Below, piece after piece: positions 34,315 through 43,911 of a DNA stretch of 64,000 bases. The translations under genes were made by a program, and so were the position numbers. Under the pieces are notes generated by a model. The model was not told the origin of the DNA. It saw only the letters and a program-made list of their open reading frames with translations, and did no database searches. Position 1 is the first letter of the stretch; the number at the start of each line of letters is the position of its first letter. This DNA comes from H2-BAC3 sp045863035 (GTDB lineage Bacteria > Bacteroidota > Ignavibacteria > Ignavibacteriales > Ignavibacteriaceae): positions 62,001 through 126,000 of the forward strand of contig BTUV01000001.1 of NCBI GenBank assembly GCA_045863035.1. The letters run 5' to 3'.

Positions 34315-34838
34315 CTTTTGATGAAATCAAAATCCATATAACCGAGAATTATCCTTCTTTATCGGGTCTCGAATTTGATAAATCCGGCTCTGATAAAGCC
34401 CTTGAAATACCGTCAGATAAGCTATTGGACCTCATGTCAGTTCTTTATGGTGATTCTGCGCTTTCAATGGATAATCTTATTCTTCTTTCCGCCGTTGATG
34501 ACTTTAACGGGGAGAAAAAAACTTTGGATGACGGGAGCACGGAGATGACTGGTGGCACTCTTTCGGTCTATTATCATCTTGAGTCATTATCACTACGCCA
34601 TAAATTTAACGTTGTGGTTCACGTACCAAGGGAGACTCCGGAAGTGCCGTCCGTTACATTTATCTGGCAGGGGGCAAACTTCAATGAGCGTGAAGCTTAT
34701 GATATGATTGGCATTAACTTTTTGAATCATCCTAACTTAACAAGAATCCTGATGCCGTATGATTGGGAAGCCGGGTATCCCCTCAGAAAAGATTATAAGA
34801 ATCCTGAATTTTATCAGGGAATGAAGGTACCATACTGA
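34311..34838 (+). CDS. nuoC: NADH-quinone oxidoreductase subunit C
   Basis: A 175-aa 30-kDa-type subunit that packs against NuoD in the Q module. It has the family stretch FNEREAYDMIGINFLNHPNLTRILMPYDWE and the preceding VxVPRETPEVPSV-type strand. It is separate from NuoD, not fused as in E. coli. The ATG overlaps the nuoB stop. Confidence 0.94.
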   Translation: MTFDEIKIHITENYPSLSGLEFDKSGSDKALEIPSDKLLDLMSVLYGDSALSMDNLILLSAVDDFNGEKKTLDDGSTEMTGGTLSVYYHLESLSLRHKFNVVVHVPRETPEVPSVTFIWQGANFNEREAYDMIGINFLNHPNLTRILMPYDWEAGYPLRKDYKNPEFYQGMKVPY

Positions 34839-34839
34839 T

Positions 34840-35982
34840 ATGAGCGATTTTCTAACTTTACCCCCTCAGAAAATAAAAACTGAAGAAATGGTCCTGAATA
34901 TGGGACCGCAGCATCCATCTACACATGGCGTTCTTCGTCTCGAACTCGTCCTGGATGGAGAGGTTATTGTTGATGTAAAGCCGCATGTGGGTTATCTTCA
35001 CAGATGTTTTGAAAAACACTGTGAAGCGCTTACCTACCAGCAGATTGTCCCCTATGTTGACCGAATGGACTACCTTGCTGCAATGGGAAATGAGATGGGC
35101 TGGGCTATTGCATGTGAACGCCTGATGGGAATTGAAGTCCCCCAGCGCGTTGAATATATCAGAGTTATTATGGCAGAACTTCAAAGAATTGCCTCACATC
35201 TGGTGGCGGTTGGAACATACGGGCTTGATATCGGAGCTTTTACACCGTTTCTCTATTGTTTCCGTGACCGTGAAAAAATCCTTAATTTATTTGAAATAAC
35301 CTGCGGAGCCAGACTTCTTTACAATTATATGTGGCCTGGCGGGCTTTCGCATGATATACCCCCTGACTTTGCACGGCTGACAAAGGAATTTTTAGCTGAG
35401 TTTAAGCCGGTAGTTAATGAATTGAATAACCTGCTTTCTTATAATAAGATATTTATCGAACGGACAGCAAATGTAGGTGTACTACCTCTTGATGCAGCCA
35501 TAAACTATGGTATGACAGGTCCAAATCTCAGAGCATCAGGGTTCAAATGGGATTTAAGACGGGATGACCCATACTCAATTTATGACAAATTCGACTTTGA
35601 TATCCCGGTAGGCAATGGCTGGCATGGTAAAGTTGGCGATTGTTGGGACAGGTATTATGTCCGTGTCTTGGAAATCGAACAAAGTATCAGAATTATAGAA
35701 CAGGCAATTGACCAGATACCTGAAGGTGATGTATCGTCTGCAATACCGAAGAGATATAAGCCCCCTATCGGTCACATATACGCACGTATTGAAAATCCGC
35801 GCGGCGAGCTGGGTTATTTTATAGTAAGTAATGGCGGACAGCAACCGGCGCGCGTAAAGGTCCGTCCCCCGTCATTCATCAGTCTTGGTGTAATGGGTGA
35901 GCTTTGCAAAGGTCATCTTGTAGCTGATGTTGTAGCAATTTTAGGAAGTATTGATATTGTACTCGGTGAGGTGGACAGATGA
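34840..35982 (+). CDS. nuoD: NADH-quinone oxidoreductase subunit D
   Basis: A 380-aa 49-kDa-type subunit that forms the quinone-binding cavity with NuoB. It shows MGPQHPSTHGVLR (21-33) with the quinone-contacting His, VGYLHRCFEK, YVDRMDYLA, and the C-terminal SFISLGVMGELCKGHLVADVVAILGSIDIVLGEVDR pattern. One base separates it from nuoC and it overlaps nuoH by 4 bases. In operons with the NADH module nuoE, F and G would follow here; they do not. Confidence 0.96.
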   Translation: MSDFLTLPPQKIKTEEMVLNMGPQHPSTHGVLRLELVLDGEVIVDVKPHVGYLHRCFEKHCEALTYQQIVPYVDRMDYLAAMGNEMGWAIACERLMGIEVPQRVEYIRVIMAELQRIASHLVAVGTYGLDIGAFTPFLYCFRDREKILNLFEITCGARLLYNYMWPGGLSHDIPPDFARLTKEFLAEFKPVVNELNNLLSYNKIFIERTANVGVLPLDAAINYGMTGPNLRASGFKWDLRRDDPYSIYDKFDFDIPVGNGWHGKVGDCWDRYYVRVLEIEQSIRIIEQAIDQIPEGDVSSAIPKRYKPPIGHIYARIENPRGELGYFIVSNGGQQPARVKVRPPSFISLGVMGELCKGHLVADVVAILGSIDIVLGEVDR

Positions 35983-37049
35983 TTTTCGATTCCTTAGTTG
36001 AGTTGACCGATAATCTATTTTTATCGTTAACTATTAATGCGGCTCTGCCTTTAATATTCATCATTCCTTTCGCTCTTTTTGCGGTGTGGTGGGAAAGAAA
36101 AGTTTCAGCACACATGCAGGATCGTCTTGGCCCAATGAGAGTCGGCAAACATGGATGGCTTCAGACAGTGGCAGATATTTTAAAGCTGATCCAAAAGGAG
36201 GATATTGTTCCCAAAGTTGCAGACAGAACACTTTTTAATATTGCCCCTGTGCTTGCCTTTATGGGAAGTTATGCAGTGTTTGCGGCTATTCCATTTGCCG
36301 GTGTATATATCGGTTCCGATATTGATCTTGGACTCTTATATATTGTTGCGGTTTCAGGTCTGGTAGTCGCCGGCATTCTGATGGCAGGATGGGCATCAAA
36401 TAATAAGTATTCATTGCTCGGAGCAATGAGATCTACGGCTCAGATTATCAGCTATGAAATTCCGACAGTTGTGGTAATACTGACTATGGTAATAGTCGGA
36501 GGATCATTCAATCTGAGGGAGCTTTCTGAAACCCAGTCAGCCAACATGTTCAACTGGTTCATTTTCGGCGGGTCATACCCGATTATGACAAAGATTGCAT
36601 TAATTCCGCTAATGTTTATAGCATTTATTATTATATATATCAGTTCGCTTGCCGAAGTAAATAGAACTCCGTTTGATATTCCGGAGGCAGAATCTGAGTT
36701 GGTTGGCGGATATCACACGGAATACAGCGGAATGAAATTTGCGATGTTCTTCCTTTCTGAATATGCTAATATGTTTGCAGTGTCAGTATTAGTGGCAAGT
36801 TTATTTCTTGGAGGTTATCATTCTCCTTTCGGCTATCTGGGAGATTTAGTTGGCTCGCCATTGCTGAAGGGAATAGAGCAGTTTTTCTGGTTTTCCTTTA
36901 AGGGTCTGTTGCTTGTTACTGTACAGATGTGGTTGAGATGGACACTCCCCCGTTTAAGAGTCGATCAGCTCATGGCTCTGTGCTGGAAATATCTTATTCC
37001 CATTTCGATTCTAAATTTTGTTATAGTAGCACTTCTGATGGTCTTATGA
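35979..37049 (+). CDS. nuoH: NADH-quinone oxidoreductase subunit H
   Basis: A 356-aa membrane subunit with about eight helices that links the quinone site to the proton channels. It has ERKVSAHMQDRLGPMRVG (about 43-60), the charged loop VNRTPFDIPEAESELVGGYHTEYSGMKF and the C-terminal RWTLPRLRVDQLM. It follows nuoD directly. The stop overlaps the nuoI ATG (ATGA). Confidence 0.96.
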   Translation: MIFDSLVELTDNLFLSLTINAALPLIFIIPFALFAVWWERKVSAHMQDRLGPMRVGKHGWLQTVADILKLIQKEDIVPKVADRTLFNIAPVLAFMGSYAVFAAIPFAGVYIGSDIDLGLLYIVAVSGLVVAGILMAGWASNNKYSLLGAMRSTAQIISYEIPTVVVILTMVIVGGSFNLRELSETQSANMFNWFIFGGSYPIMTKIALIPLMFIAFIIIYISSLAEVNRTPFDIPEAESELVGGYHTEYSGMKFAMFFLSEYANMFAVSVLVASLFLGGYHSPFGYLGDLVGSPLLKGIEQFFWFSFKGLLLVTVQMWLRWTLPRLRVDQLMALCWKYLIPISILNFVIVALLMVL

Positions 37050-37642
37050 GAGTATATTTATCAAATATCTATACCGGTCTGATGACAGTCTTCATAGGTA
37101 TGAAGATTACATTAAAACATGTATTTACTAAATCCGTAACGATACAGTACCCTGATGTAAAAGTTCCGATGGTTGACAGAGTAAGAAACCGGCTCTATGT
37201 TAATATGGATGACTGCATCGGGTGCGATCAATGTGCACGCGCATGTCCTGTTAATTGTATTTCTATTGAAACTGTCAAATCACTCCCCGGTGAAGATCTT
37301 GGAAAAACTTCTAACGGTAAGAAAAAGGCGCTGTGGGTAACAAAGTTTGATATCGACATCGCGAAATGCTGCTATTGTCAGCTTTGCGTCTTTCCATGTC
37401 CAACTGAATGTATTTACATGACGGATACTTACGAATTTTCTGAGTATGATCGTAAAAACCTTATTTATAATTTCTCAACACTTTCATCAGGCGAAGCTGA
37501 GGAAAAGGTTATAAACTTCCAGAAGTTTGAAGAAGAGAAAAAAGCAGCAAAAGCCGCTGCGGATGCTGCAGCAGCCGAAGCAAAGGCCAAAGCAGCTAAA
37601 GAAGCTGCTGAGGCAAAAGCTAAAGAAGGAGAGCAAAAATAA
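37046..37642 (+). CDS. nuoI: NADH-quinone oxidoreductase subunit I, with Ala/Lys-rich tail
   Basis: A 198-aa two-[4Fe-4S] ferredoxin-like subunit. Cluster ligands are Cys57, 60, 63 and 67 (CIGCDQCARACP) and Cys108, 111, 114 and 118 (CCYCQLCVFPCP). The start is the ATG overlapping the nuoH stop; a longer frame from 36929 would run inside nuoH. The C-terminal 40 residues (about 160-198) are an unusual helix-forming tail of Lys, Ala and Glu (EEEKKAAKAAADAAAAEAKA...), absent from most NuoI proteins, which are about 160 aa. Whether it contacts other subunits is unknown. Confidence 0.94.
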   Translation: MRVYLSNIYTGLMTVFIGMKITLKHVFTKSVTIQYPDVKVPMVDRVRNRLYVNMDDCIGCDQCARACPVNCISIETVKSLPGEDLGKTSNGKKKALWVTKFDIDIAKCCYCQLCVFPCPTECIYMTDTYEFSEYDRKNLIYNFSTLSSGEAEEKVINFQKFEEEKKAAKAAADAAAAEAKAKAAKEAAEAKAKEGEQK

Positions 37643-37643
37643 C

Positions 37644-38141
37644 ATGACTTATTACTCCCTTATTTTCTGGCTATTCGCCTTGATCACCGTTGGTTCTGCC
37701 TTCATTGTAGTAATGAGCAAGAATCTTATTTATTCAGTTTTTTCACTGCTGCTCACTTTTTTTGGGGTTGCCGGACTTTATGTTTTACTGAGTGCTGATT
37801 TCATCGCAATTGTTCAGTTAATCGTTTATGTCGGAGGCATTCTTATTGTACTCATTTTCGGAGTGATGCTCACCAGTTCGGTTCTTACCGAAGGATTAAA
37901 AACAAATGTGACAAATCTCTTACTTGGTTCAGTTGCAACAGGTGCGTTAGCAGGTTTGTTAATACTGCTTTTTACTGACCGCAATTTCTATCCGGTAACT
38001 GATTCTCTGACACCTGTACCACTTAAAGAAATTTCGCGGCTTTTCATCGTTGATTATTTAGTCCTTTTTGAACTGCTTGGCGTTCTTCTTCTTGCTGCTC
38101 TTATCGGGGCTGCTGCTATTGGAAGAAAGGAAAAAGTATAA
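37644..38141 (+). CDS. nuoJ: NADH-quinone oxidoreductase subunit J
   Basis: A 165-aa membrane subunit with five predicted helices, including VYVGGILIVLIFGVML near residues 60-75, the conserved pi-bulge helix region of the family. The ATG at 37644 is two bases past the nuoI stop; the open frame extending to 37527 is an out-of-frame reading of the nuoI tail. The stop overlaps nuoK by one base. Confidence 0.94.
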   Translation: MTYYSLIFWLFALITVGSAFIVVMSKNLIYSVFSLLLTFFGVAGLYVLLSADFIAIVQLIVYVGGILIVLIFGVMLTSSVLTEGLKTNVTNLLLGSVATGALAGLLILLFTDRNFYPVTDSLTPVPLKEISRLFIVDYLVLFELLGVLLLAALIGAAAIGRKEKV

Positions 38142-38452
38142 TGACTGAGATTACCCTAAACCATTTTCTTGTCATAAGCTCTCTGCTTTTCAGTCTGGGG
38201 CTTTATGCAATGATCACCAGAAGAAATGCAATTCTCATTTTAATGGGCGTTGAACTAATGCTGAATGCAGCAAATATCAATTTTGTAGCTTTTTCTCATT
38301 TTGGCAGATTCGGCGCTTCTGGTCATTTAAACGCTTTAGTCATTATTGTTCTTGCTGCTGCCGAAGCTGCAATTGCGCTGGCTATTGTGCTTAACATCTA
38401 CAGAAATTTTAATACAGTAAACGCTGACGAAGCAGATAAACTAAAAGAGTAA
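38141..38452 (+). CDS. nuoK: NADH-quinone oxidoreductase subunit K
   Basis: A 103-aa membrane subunit with three helices. Glu36 in LMGVELMLNAANINF and Glu72 in AAAEAAIALAIVL are the two conserved acidic residues of the proton path. Length and hydropathy are normal for the MrpC-like family. Confidence 0.96.
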   Translation: MTEITLNHFLVISSLLFSLGLYAMITRRNAILILMGVELMLNAANINFVAFSHFGRFGASGHLNALVIIVLAAAEAAIALAIVLNIYRNFNTVNADEADKLKE

Positions 38453-38454
38453 TT

Positions 38455-40521
38455 ATGAATTCTGAGTTTCTCTCAATTATTGCAATAATTGCACTCTTTG
38501 CTCCGCTGGCAGGGTTCGTTACCACGCTCCTGCTTAACAAATGGATGAAGAATGCTCATTATGCAGAGATGTTTTTTATCGGAGTGAATGTAATTGCAGC
38601 CGGAACGCTGCTCGTAATGACTTCCGGAGACCTTCATGCTCTGCATAAAATTTCAAGCTTCAACTGGATTGAGTTCCCTGGTATTACAATTGAACTTGGG
38701 TTTCAGTTTGACAGTCTTTCTGTTATCCTGCTTTTCGGCGTTGCACTTATTAGTTTTCTGGTGCATACGTTTTCACTCCAGTATATGCACGGAGATAAAA
38801 GATACTCACGTTATTTTGCATATCTTGGCATCTTCACCTTCTCAATGAACGGTATCGTTATCACAAATAACCTGCTGATGATGTATATCTTCTGGGAATT
38901 AGTCGGTCTTTCATCATATCTCCTCATTGGTTTCTGGTTTGAAAAAACCTCTGCATCAGATGCCGCAAAAAAAGCATTTATTGCAAACAGGTTTGGTGAT
39001 TTCGGAATGCTCGCGGGTATTCTGTTGGTCTTTGTTACTTTCGGAACTTTTTCATTTGACGGTATTAAAGAAGGACTGCTCAGCGGGGTCTTACCATTCA
39101 ACAGCGGATTCTGGCTCTCAGCTATGGGTGTTCTGCTTTTCTGCGGAGCAATTGGTAAATCCGCTCAGTTCCCTCTGCATGTCTGGTTACCCGATGCAAT
39201 GGAAGGTCCGACTCCTGTTAGTGCACTTATCCACGCTGCAACCATGGTAGCCGCAGGTGTTTATATGGTAATTAAGATATACTTCCTGCTTTCAGCCGAT
39301 GCACTGCTTGTAATTGCAATTATCGGGGCGCTTTCTGCACTGATTCCCGCAACTATTGCGTTTACGCAGTATGACATTAAGAAGGTTCTTGCCTATTCAA
39401 CGCTAAGCCAGCTTGGACTTATGGTTATGGCAATCGGACTTGGCGCGTTTGGTAATGCATTCTTTCATCTGATGACGCATGCATTTTTTAAGGCGGGATT
39501 ATTTCTTGCAGCCGGTTCTGTTATTTACGGTATGCACCATGAGCAGGATATCAGACACATGGGCGGGTTAAAAAAGTATATGCCAAAAACATTCCTTGCC
39601 TTTGCAATATATACCTTAGCAATCTCCGGTGTTCCTTTTACTTCAGGATTTATGAGCAAGGATGCTATTTTGAACGCAACCATGATTTATGGTTCTCTGA
39701 CAGGTAACTGGCTCTTTGCAGTGGTGGGTTTCGGTGTAACATTCCTGACGGCGTTTTATATGTTCAGACTGCTTTTCAGAGTGTTCATTAAAGGAAATAT
39801 CAACGGGGTTGAACACCACATCGCGCATGGTCATAAAGTGCATGAGTCCCCTAACGTAATGGTAATTCCCCTTCTGGTTCTTGCTGCACTTTCCTTATTT
39901 CCGTTCTTCTCCTTCAATCCTCTTTCAGGTGAGAATGGATGGTTGATGCAGGGAATGAATTTTGCTTCATCGGCAGTTCCTGATGGGCTCAGATATTCAT
40001 TTATGACGTTAGCCGACACATCATTAACCGGATATACTGAAGCATATTTTGAGGCCTCACATCATTATCACTATATCGCTATGGCGCTTTCACTTCTTTG
40101 TGCATTTGGCGGTTTCATGTTGTCTTATTCTGTGTATTTCAAAGAAAAAGTAAACACCGAAACATATAAAGAAAAATACCGTACAATTTATAATTTTCTT
40201 TATAACAAATGGTATTTTGATGAACTCTATGAAGTGATTGTAATTAAGTTCACACTGTTAATAAGCAGATTTCTCTTTTGGTTCGATTCCACCATTGTTG
40301 ACGGATTGGTAAACCTCTCAGCATATATCACCCGCAAGGTATCTGATTTCGGCGGCTTGTTTGATAAGTATGTAGTTGACGGGTTGGTTAACTTCACAGC
40401 AATGTTTACCGGTCTTATTGGTTTATTTATGCGAAAGCTACAGACAGGCAAGATACAAACCTATGTGGCTTTTATAGTGGTATCAATAGTTTTATTATTT
40501 TTCTTTTACGCAAGACAGTAG
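38455..40521 (+). CDS. nuoL: NADH-quinone oxidoreductase subunit L
   Basis: A 688-aa antiporter-like proton-pumping subunit, the distal end of the membrane arm. The Proton_antipo domain covers about 130-430, with WELVGLSSYLLIGFWFEK, GKSAQFPLHVWLPDAMEGPTPVSALIHAATMVAAGVY and HAFFKAGLFLAAGSVI. The C-terminus (about 545-688) contains the extra amphipathic traverse helix and final membrane helix that separate NuoL from NuoM and NuoN. Two bases separate it from nuoK. Confidence 0.96.
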   Translation: MNSEFLSIIAIIALFAPLAGFVTTLLLNKWMKNAHYAEMFFIGVNVIAAGTLLVMTSGDLHALHKISSFNWIEFPGITIELGFQFDSLSVILLFGVALISFLVHTFSLQYMHGDKRYSRYFAYLGIFTFSMNGIVITNNLLMMYIFWELVGLSSYLLIGFWFEKTSASDAAKKAFIANRFGDFGMLAGILLVFVTFGTFSFDGIKEGLLSGVLPFNSGFWLSAMGVLLFCGAIGKSAQFPLHVWLPDAMEGPTPVSALIHAATMVAAGVYMVIKIYFLLSADALLVIAIIGALSALIPATIAFTQYDIKKVLAYSTLSQLGLMVMAIGLGAFGNAFFHLMTHAFFKAGLFLAAGSVIYGMHHEQDIRHMGGLKKYMPKTFLAFAIYTLAISGVPFTSGFMSKDAILNATMIYGSLTGNWLFAVVGFGVTFLTAFYMFRLLFRVFIKGNINGVEHHIAHGHKVHESPNVMVIPLLVLAALSLFPFFSFNPLSGENGWLMQGMNFASSAVPDGLRYSFMTLADTSLTGYTEAYFEASHHYHYIAMALSLLCAFGGFMLSYSVYFKEKVNTETYKEKYRTIYNFLYNKWYFDELYEVIVIKFTLLISRFLFWFDSTIVDGLVNLSAYITRKVSDFGGLFDKYVVDGLVNFTAMFTGLIGLFMRKLQTGKIQTYVAFIVVSIVLLFFFYARQ

Positions 40522-40537
40522 ATAATCGGAATAAATT

Positions 40538-42142
40538 ATGTCAAGTTTCCCTATGCTAACACTTTTGACGTTTTTACCCATCATCGGGATGGTAATAGTA
40601 ATGATGTTACCAAAAGAAAAACGGTCACTCATTAAAATCACAACGCTTGTGGCAACCGGACTTCAGGTTGTGCTTGCCGGATTTATGTGGGCTGGTTTTA
40701 ATTATTCGCAGGCAGGAATAAATAATCCGGCTTCTTTCCAGTTTGTTGAAAGAATTCCCTGGATTACTTTCGATTCCGGTTCCTGGTTAGGAATGATTAA
40801 GATTGAATACTTCCTTGGTGTTGACGGACTTTCAGCTCCGATGGTGCTTTTAACCGCGCTAATTTCCTTTATCGCAGCAATTTCATCCTGGAATATAGAA
40901 AAGTCTGCAAAAGGATATTTTGCTCTCTTCTTGCTGCTTGATACAGGAATGATGGGCACTTTCCTTGCATTGGATTTCTTCCTTTTCTATGTGTTCTGGG
41001 AAATCATGCTCCTTCCGATGTATTTTCTTATTGGTATATGGGGTGGTCCAAGAAAGGAATATGCGGCAATTAAGTTTTTTATCTACACACTTTTCGGAAG
41101 TGTATTTATTCTCTTGGTTATGATTGGTCTTTATCTCTCAGTCAATGAAGTTACCGGTGAAGGGGCAACGTTCCACACATTCAATATTCTCGCGATGATG
41201 AATCCGTCAAATTATACTCCGGACGGAATACTTTCTCCTTTTAATCCCAATAATCTGAGGTTTATTGCATTTATAGGGCTTTTCGTCGGATTCGCCATAA
41301 AGATACCAATGTTCCCTTTCCACACCTGGCTTCCGGATGCGCATGTTGAAGCACCAACGCCAATAAGTGTAATTCTTGCAGGTGTTTTATTAAAATTAGG
41401 AGCGTATGGTATTATCCGTTTCAATTATTCGATCTTTCCTGAAATAACACGCGAATTAGTCTGGTGGATTGCACTCTTTGGAATGATAAATATTATTTAC
41501 GGCGCTTTCTGCGCAATGGCTCAAAAAGATTTCAAGAAACTGATTGCATATTCATCTGTTTCACACATGGGTTATGTGCTCCTCGGAATGGCCTCACTTA
41601 ATGAAGTCGGTCTTGGCGGTGCAGTGCTGCAAATGTTCAATCATGGAACTATCACTGCAATGCTCTTCCTTTTGGTTGGTGTTGTTTATGACAGAACCCA
41701 TACCAGAGGGCTAAATGATTTTGGCGGATTAGCGGTAAATCTTCCTGTATATACCGGTTTTGCTATTGTTGCTTTCTTCGCCGCAATCGGTTTACCAGGT
41801 CTGAGCGGATTTATTTCTGAGAGCTTTGTTTTTCTCGGAGCTTTCAAAGTTGAGTCAATCCGTCTGTTAACCATTATCTCAGCCGCGGGAATTATTCTGG
41901 GTGCCGGATATATGCTTTGGACAATGCAAAGAGTATATCTGGGTAAGCTTAATGAAAAATGGGCTGAACTGAAGGATTTAGACTTCAGAGAATATACGAT
42001 GCTTGTTCCGCTTGCATTAATTGTTCTTCTGCTTGGGATCTTCCCTTCTATCATGCTTGATCTGATGAATACATCAATAAACGAACTGGTGAATCAGGTT
42101 ACCAAAACTGATTTTCACTCCATTATGTCAGGAATGAAATAA
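40538..42142 (+). CDS. nuoM: NADH-quinone oxidoreductase subunit M
   Basis: A 534-aa antiporter-like proton-pumping subunit. FYVFWEIMLLPMYFLIGIWGG carries the conserved Glu (TM5), and GFAIKIPMFPFHTWLPDAHVEAPTPISVILAGVLLKLGAYG carries the TM7 Lys and family signature. About 14 membrane helices. It starts 16 bases after nuoL and ends directly at nuoN. Confidence 0.96.
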   Translation: MSSFPMLTLLTFLPIIGMVIVMMLPKEKRSLIKITTLVATGLQVVLAGFMWAGFNYSQAGINNPASFQFVERIPWITFDSGSWLGMIKIEYFLGVDGLSAPMVLLTALISFIAAISSWNIEKSAKGYFALFLLLDTGMMGTFLALDFFLFYVFWEIMLLPMYFLIGIWGGPRKEYAAIKFFIYTLFGSVFILLVMIGLYLSVNEVTGEGATFHTFNILAMMNPSNYTPDGILSPFNPNNLRFIAFIGLFVGFAIKIPMFPFHTWLPDAHVEAPTPISVILAGVLLKLGAYGIIRFNYSIFPEITRELVWWIALFGMINIIYGAFCAMAQKDFKKLIAYSSVSHMGYVLLGMASLNEVGLGGAVLQMFNHGTITAMLFLLVGVVYDRTHTRGLNDFGGLAVNLPVYTGFAIVAFFAAIGLPGLSGFISESFVFLGAFKVESIRLLTIISAAGIILGAGYMLWTMQRVYLGKLNEKWAELKDLDFREYTMLVPLALIVLLLGIFPSIMLDLMNTSINELVNQVTKTDFHSIMSGMK

Positions 42143-43645
42143 ATGGAACTCTCTCAGAATCTCCATGATTTACTGAGTTTACGTGCGGAACTGGTACTGA
42201 CGGCTGTCATACTGCTTTTGCTTACGATTGAACTCTTCAGTAAAGGAAATAAAACTCTGCTCAGTGCAGTCGCCTTAACGGGTGTCGGTCTGGTGCTTGT
42301 ACTTCTATTCGGAGAAAGCAGTACAACTCAGAAATTATTCACCGCTTCTAACGGCGTTCCACTGATGATCATTGAACCACTTGGAACATTTGCTAAGATC
42401 ATTGCAGCTATATCAGCATTATTCACCATCCTTTTCATGGGTATCAACCGTGAAGATGCAACAATGAGCAAGCGTGAAGGTGAATTTGTGGTTCTGTTGC
42501 TTTGCACCGTGCTCGGTGTTTTCTTTCTTTCCTCTTCGTATGATTTAATTCTGCTTTATACCGGATTCGAGCTGCTGTCAATTTCCTCCTACGCTTTGGC
42601 AGGGTATTACAAAAGGTCTATTCAAAGCAGTGAAGCTTCACTCAAATATCTGGTTTACGGTGCAGCTTCTTCAGCAATTATGATTTACGGAATTTCAATT
42701 CTGTATGGTCTTACAGGTACAACAAATATATTTATCATTCAGGCACTCCTTGGTACTGGCGCTTATAGCGGGGCACTGCTGATCATGGCAGTTGTTTTAA
42801 TTCTGGCCGGTATCGCATTTAAAATTTCAGCATTCCCCTTTCATTTCTGGACACCCGACGTATATGAAGGAGCCCCAACCCATTTTACTGCATATCTTTC
42901 AGTTGCAAGTAAAATTGGCGGATTCATTCTTCTGCTTCGTTTGATTCTCGATTTGTTTTTTAGAAAAGGATTTAATTCCGATATTTTACAACCGGTCAGC
43001 AGTTTGCCATGGGATGATATTCTTATTTTCATCAGTATTGGTTCAATGACCATAGGTAATCTCGTGGCGCTTTGGCAGAAAAACATTAAGCGGCTTTTGG
43101 CATATTCAAGCATTGCCCACGCCGGATACCTTTTGGCCGGAATTGCAGCTTTAAACTCAACCGGAATGGTTGCCGTCCTTGTTTATTTTGCATTTTACTT
43201 GTTAATGAATATGGGTGCTTTCCTTGTAGTGATTCTCATCAAGAATGAAATTAAAAGCGAAATGCTCGAGGATTATAATGGTATTGGCTCTAAGATGCCG
43301 CTTTATGCTATTGCTTTGAGTATTTTTCTGGTTTCACTGACCGGACTACCCCCTACAGCAGGTTTCATCGGAAAGTTTTACATCCTGATGGCACTCATTA
43401 ACGCAGATATGGTACTTTTGGCATTCTTCCTTTTCTTAAACAGTGTAATATCTCTTTATTACTATGTAAGAGTAATGAAGCATCTATTTATCTCAAAGCC
43501 CGAAAAGGATTATCGTGAGGCAAAACAAAGCGTTTATGGAGGTGTTTTAACTTTAGTTTTGGCAGTTCCAACACTCATCTTTGGAATCTTTTTCACTCCC
43601 ATTTTAAAATTCGCGGAAGCCGCACTTAAATTTTACCTCCCCTGA
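42143..43645 (+). CDS. nuoN: NADH-quinone oxidoreductase subunit N
   Basis: A 500-aa antiporter-like subunit, the last gene of the operon. It has YTGFELLSISSYALAGY with the conserved Glu, IAFKISAFPFHFWTPDVYEGAPTHFTAYLSVASK and the YSSIAHAGYLLAG segment. Its ATG follows the nuoM stop with no spacer. A good terminator lies 25 bases downstream, so the operon is nuoABCDHIJKLMN, eleven genes with no NADH-dehydrogenase module. Confidence 0.96.
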   Translation: MELSQNLHDLLSLRAELVLTAVILLLLTIELFSKGNKTLLSAVALTGVGLVLVLLFGESSTTQKLFTASNGVPLMIIEPLGTFAKIIAAISALFTILFMGINREDATMSKREGEFVVLLLCTVLGVFFLSSSYDLILLYTGFELLSISSYALAGYYKRSIQSSEASLKYLVYGAASSAIMIYGISILYGLTGTTNIFIIQALLGTGAYSGALLIMAVVLILAGIAFKISAFPFHFWTPDVYEGAPTHFTAYLSVASKIGGFILLLRLILDLFFRKGFNSDILQPVSSLPWDDILIFISIGSMTIGNLVALWQKNIKRLLAYSSIAHAGYLLAGIAALNSTGMVAVLVYFAFYLLMNMGAFLVVILIKNEIKSEMLEDYNGIGSKMPLYAIALSIFLVSLTGLPPTAGFIGKFYILMALINADMVLLAFFLFLNSVISLYYYVRVMKHLFISKPEKDYREAKQSVYGGVLTLVLAVPTLIFGIFFTPILKFAEAALKFYLP

Positions 43646-43669
43646 TAGCTCAGGATTGGATTTATCAAA

Positions 43670-43702
43670 AACCGCAGTCGTTCTGATGGCTGCGGTTTTT
43701 TT
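43670..43702 (+). terminator. Rho-independent terminator of the nuo operon
   Basis: An 8-bp stem AACCGCAG (43670-43677) with CTGCGGTT (43690-43697) is followed by a T run. The remaining spacer to 43911 is AT-rich, with one short 33-codon frame (43766-43867) that I do not call a gene. Confidence 0.9.
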
Positions 43703-43911
43703 ATGGGGATACCTAACCCCTTATATTAAAGGAACTTCTGACAGAGCAGAAGGGTTATTCTGATTATGATTGCAGACCTTTTACCAATCCCCTATTTTGA
43801 AGGAGGAGATTTTAATAATTCTCCAGATTCCCGAAACGGAATTCTACTAATTGCATCTAAAAAGTAAAGTAATTATTACAAATTTTAACCTCTTAAAAAT
43901 CAGAGTAAATT

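Noticed and set aside
36929..37045. N-terminal extension of nuoI into nuoH
   Set aside because: It is out-of-frame reading of nuoH; the ATG overlapping the nuoH stop fits family length and operon style.
37527..37643. N-terminal extension of nuoJ
   Set aside because: A Lys/Gln-rich stretch from reading the nuoI tail in another frame; NuoJ starts at MTYYSL.
43766..43867. 33-codon open frame in the spacer after nuoN
   Set aside because: Short, no clear ribosome-binding site, no recognised motif; probably chance.
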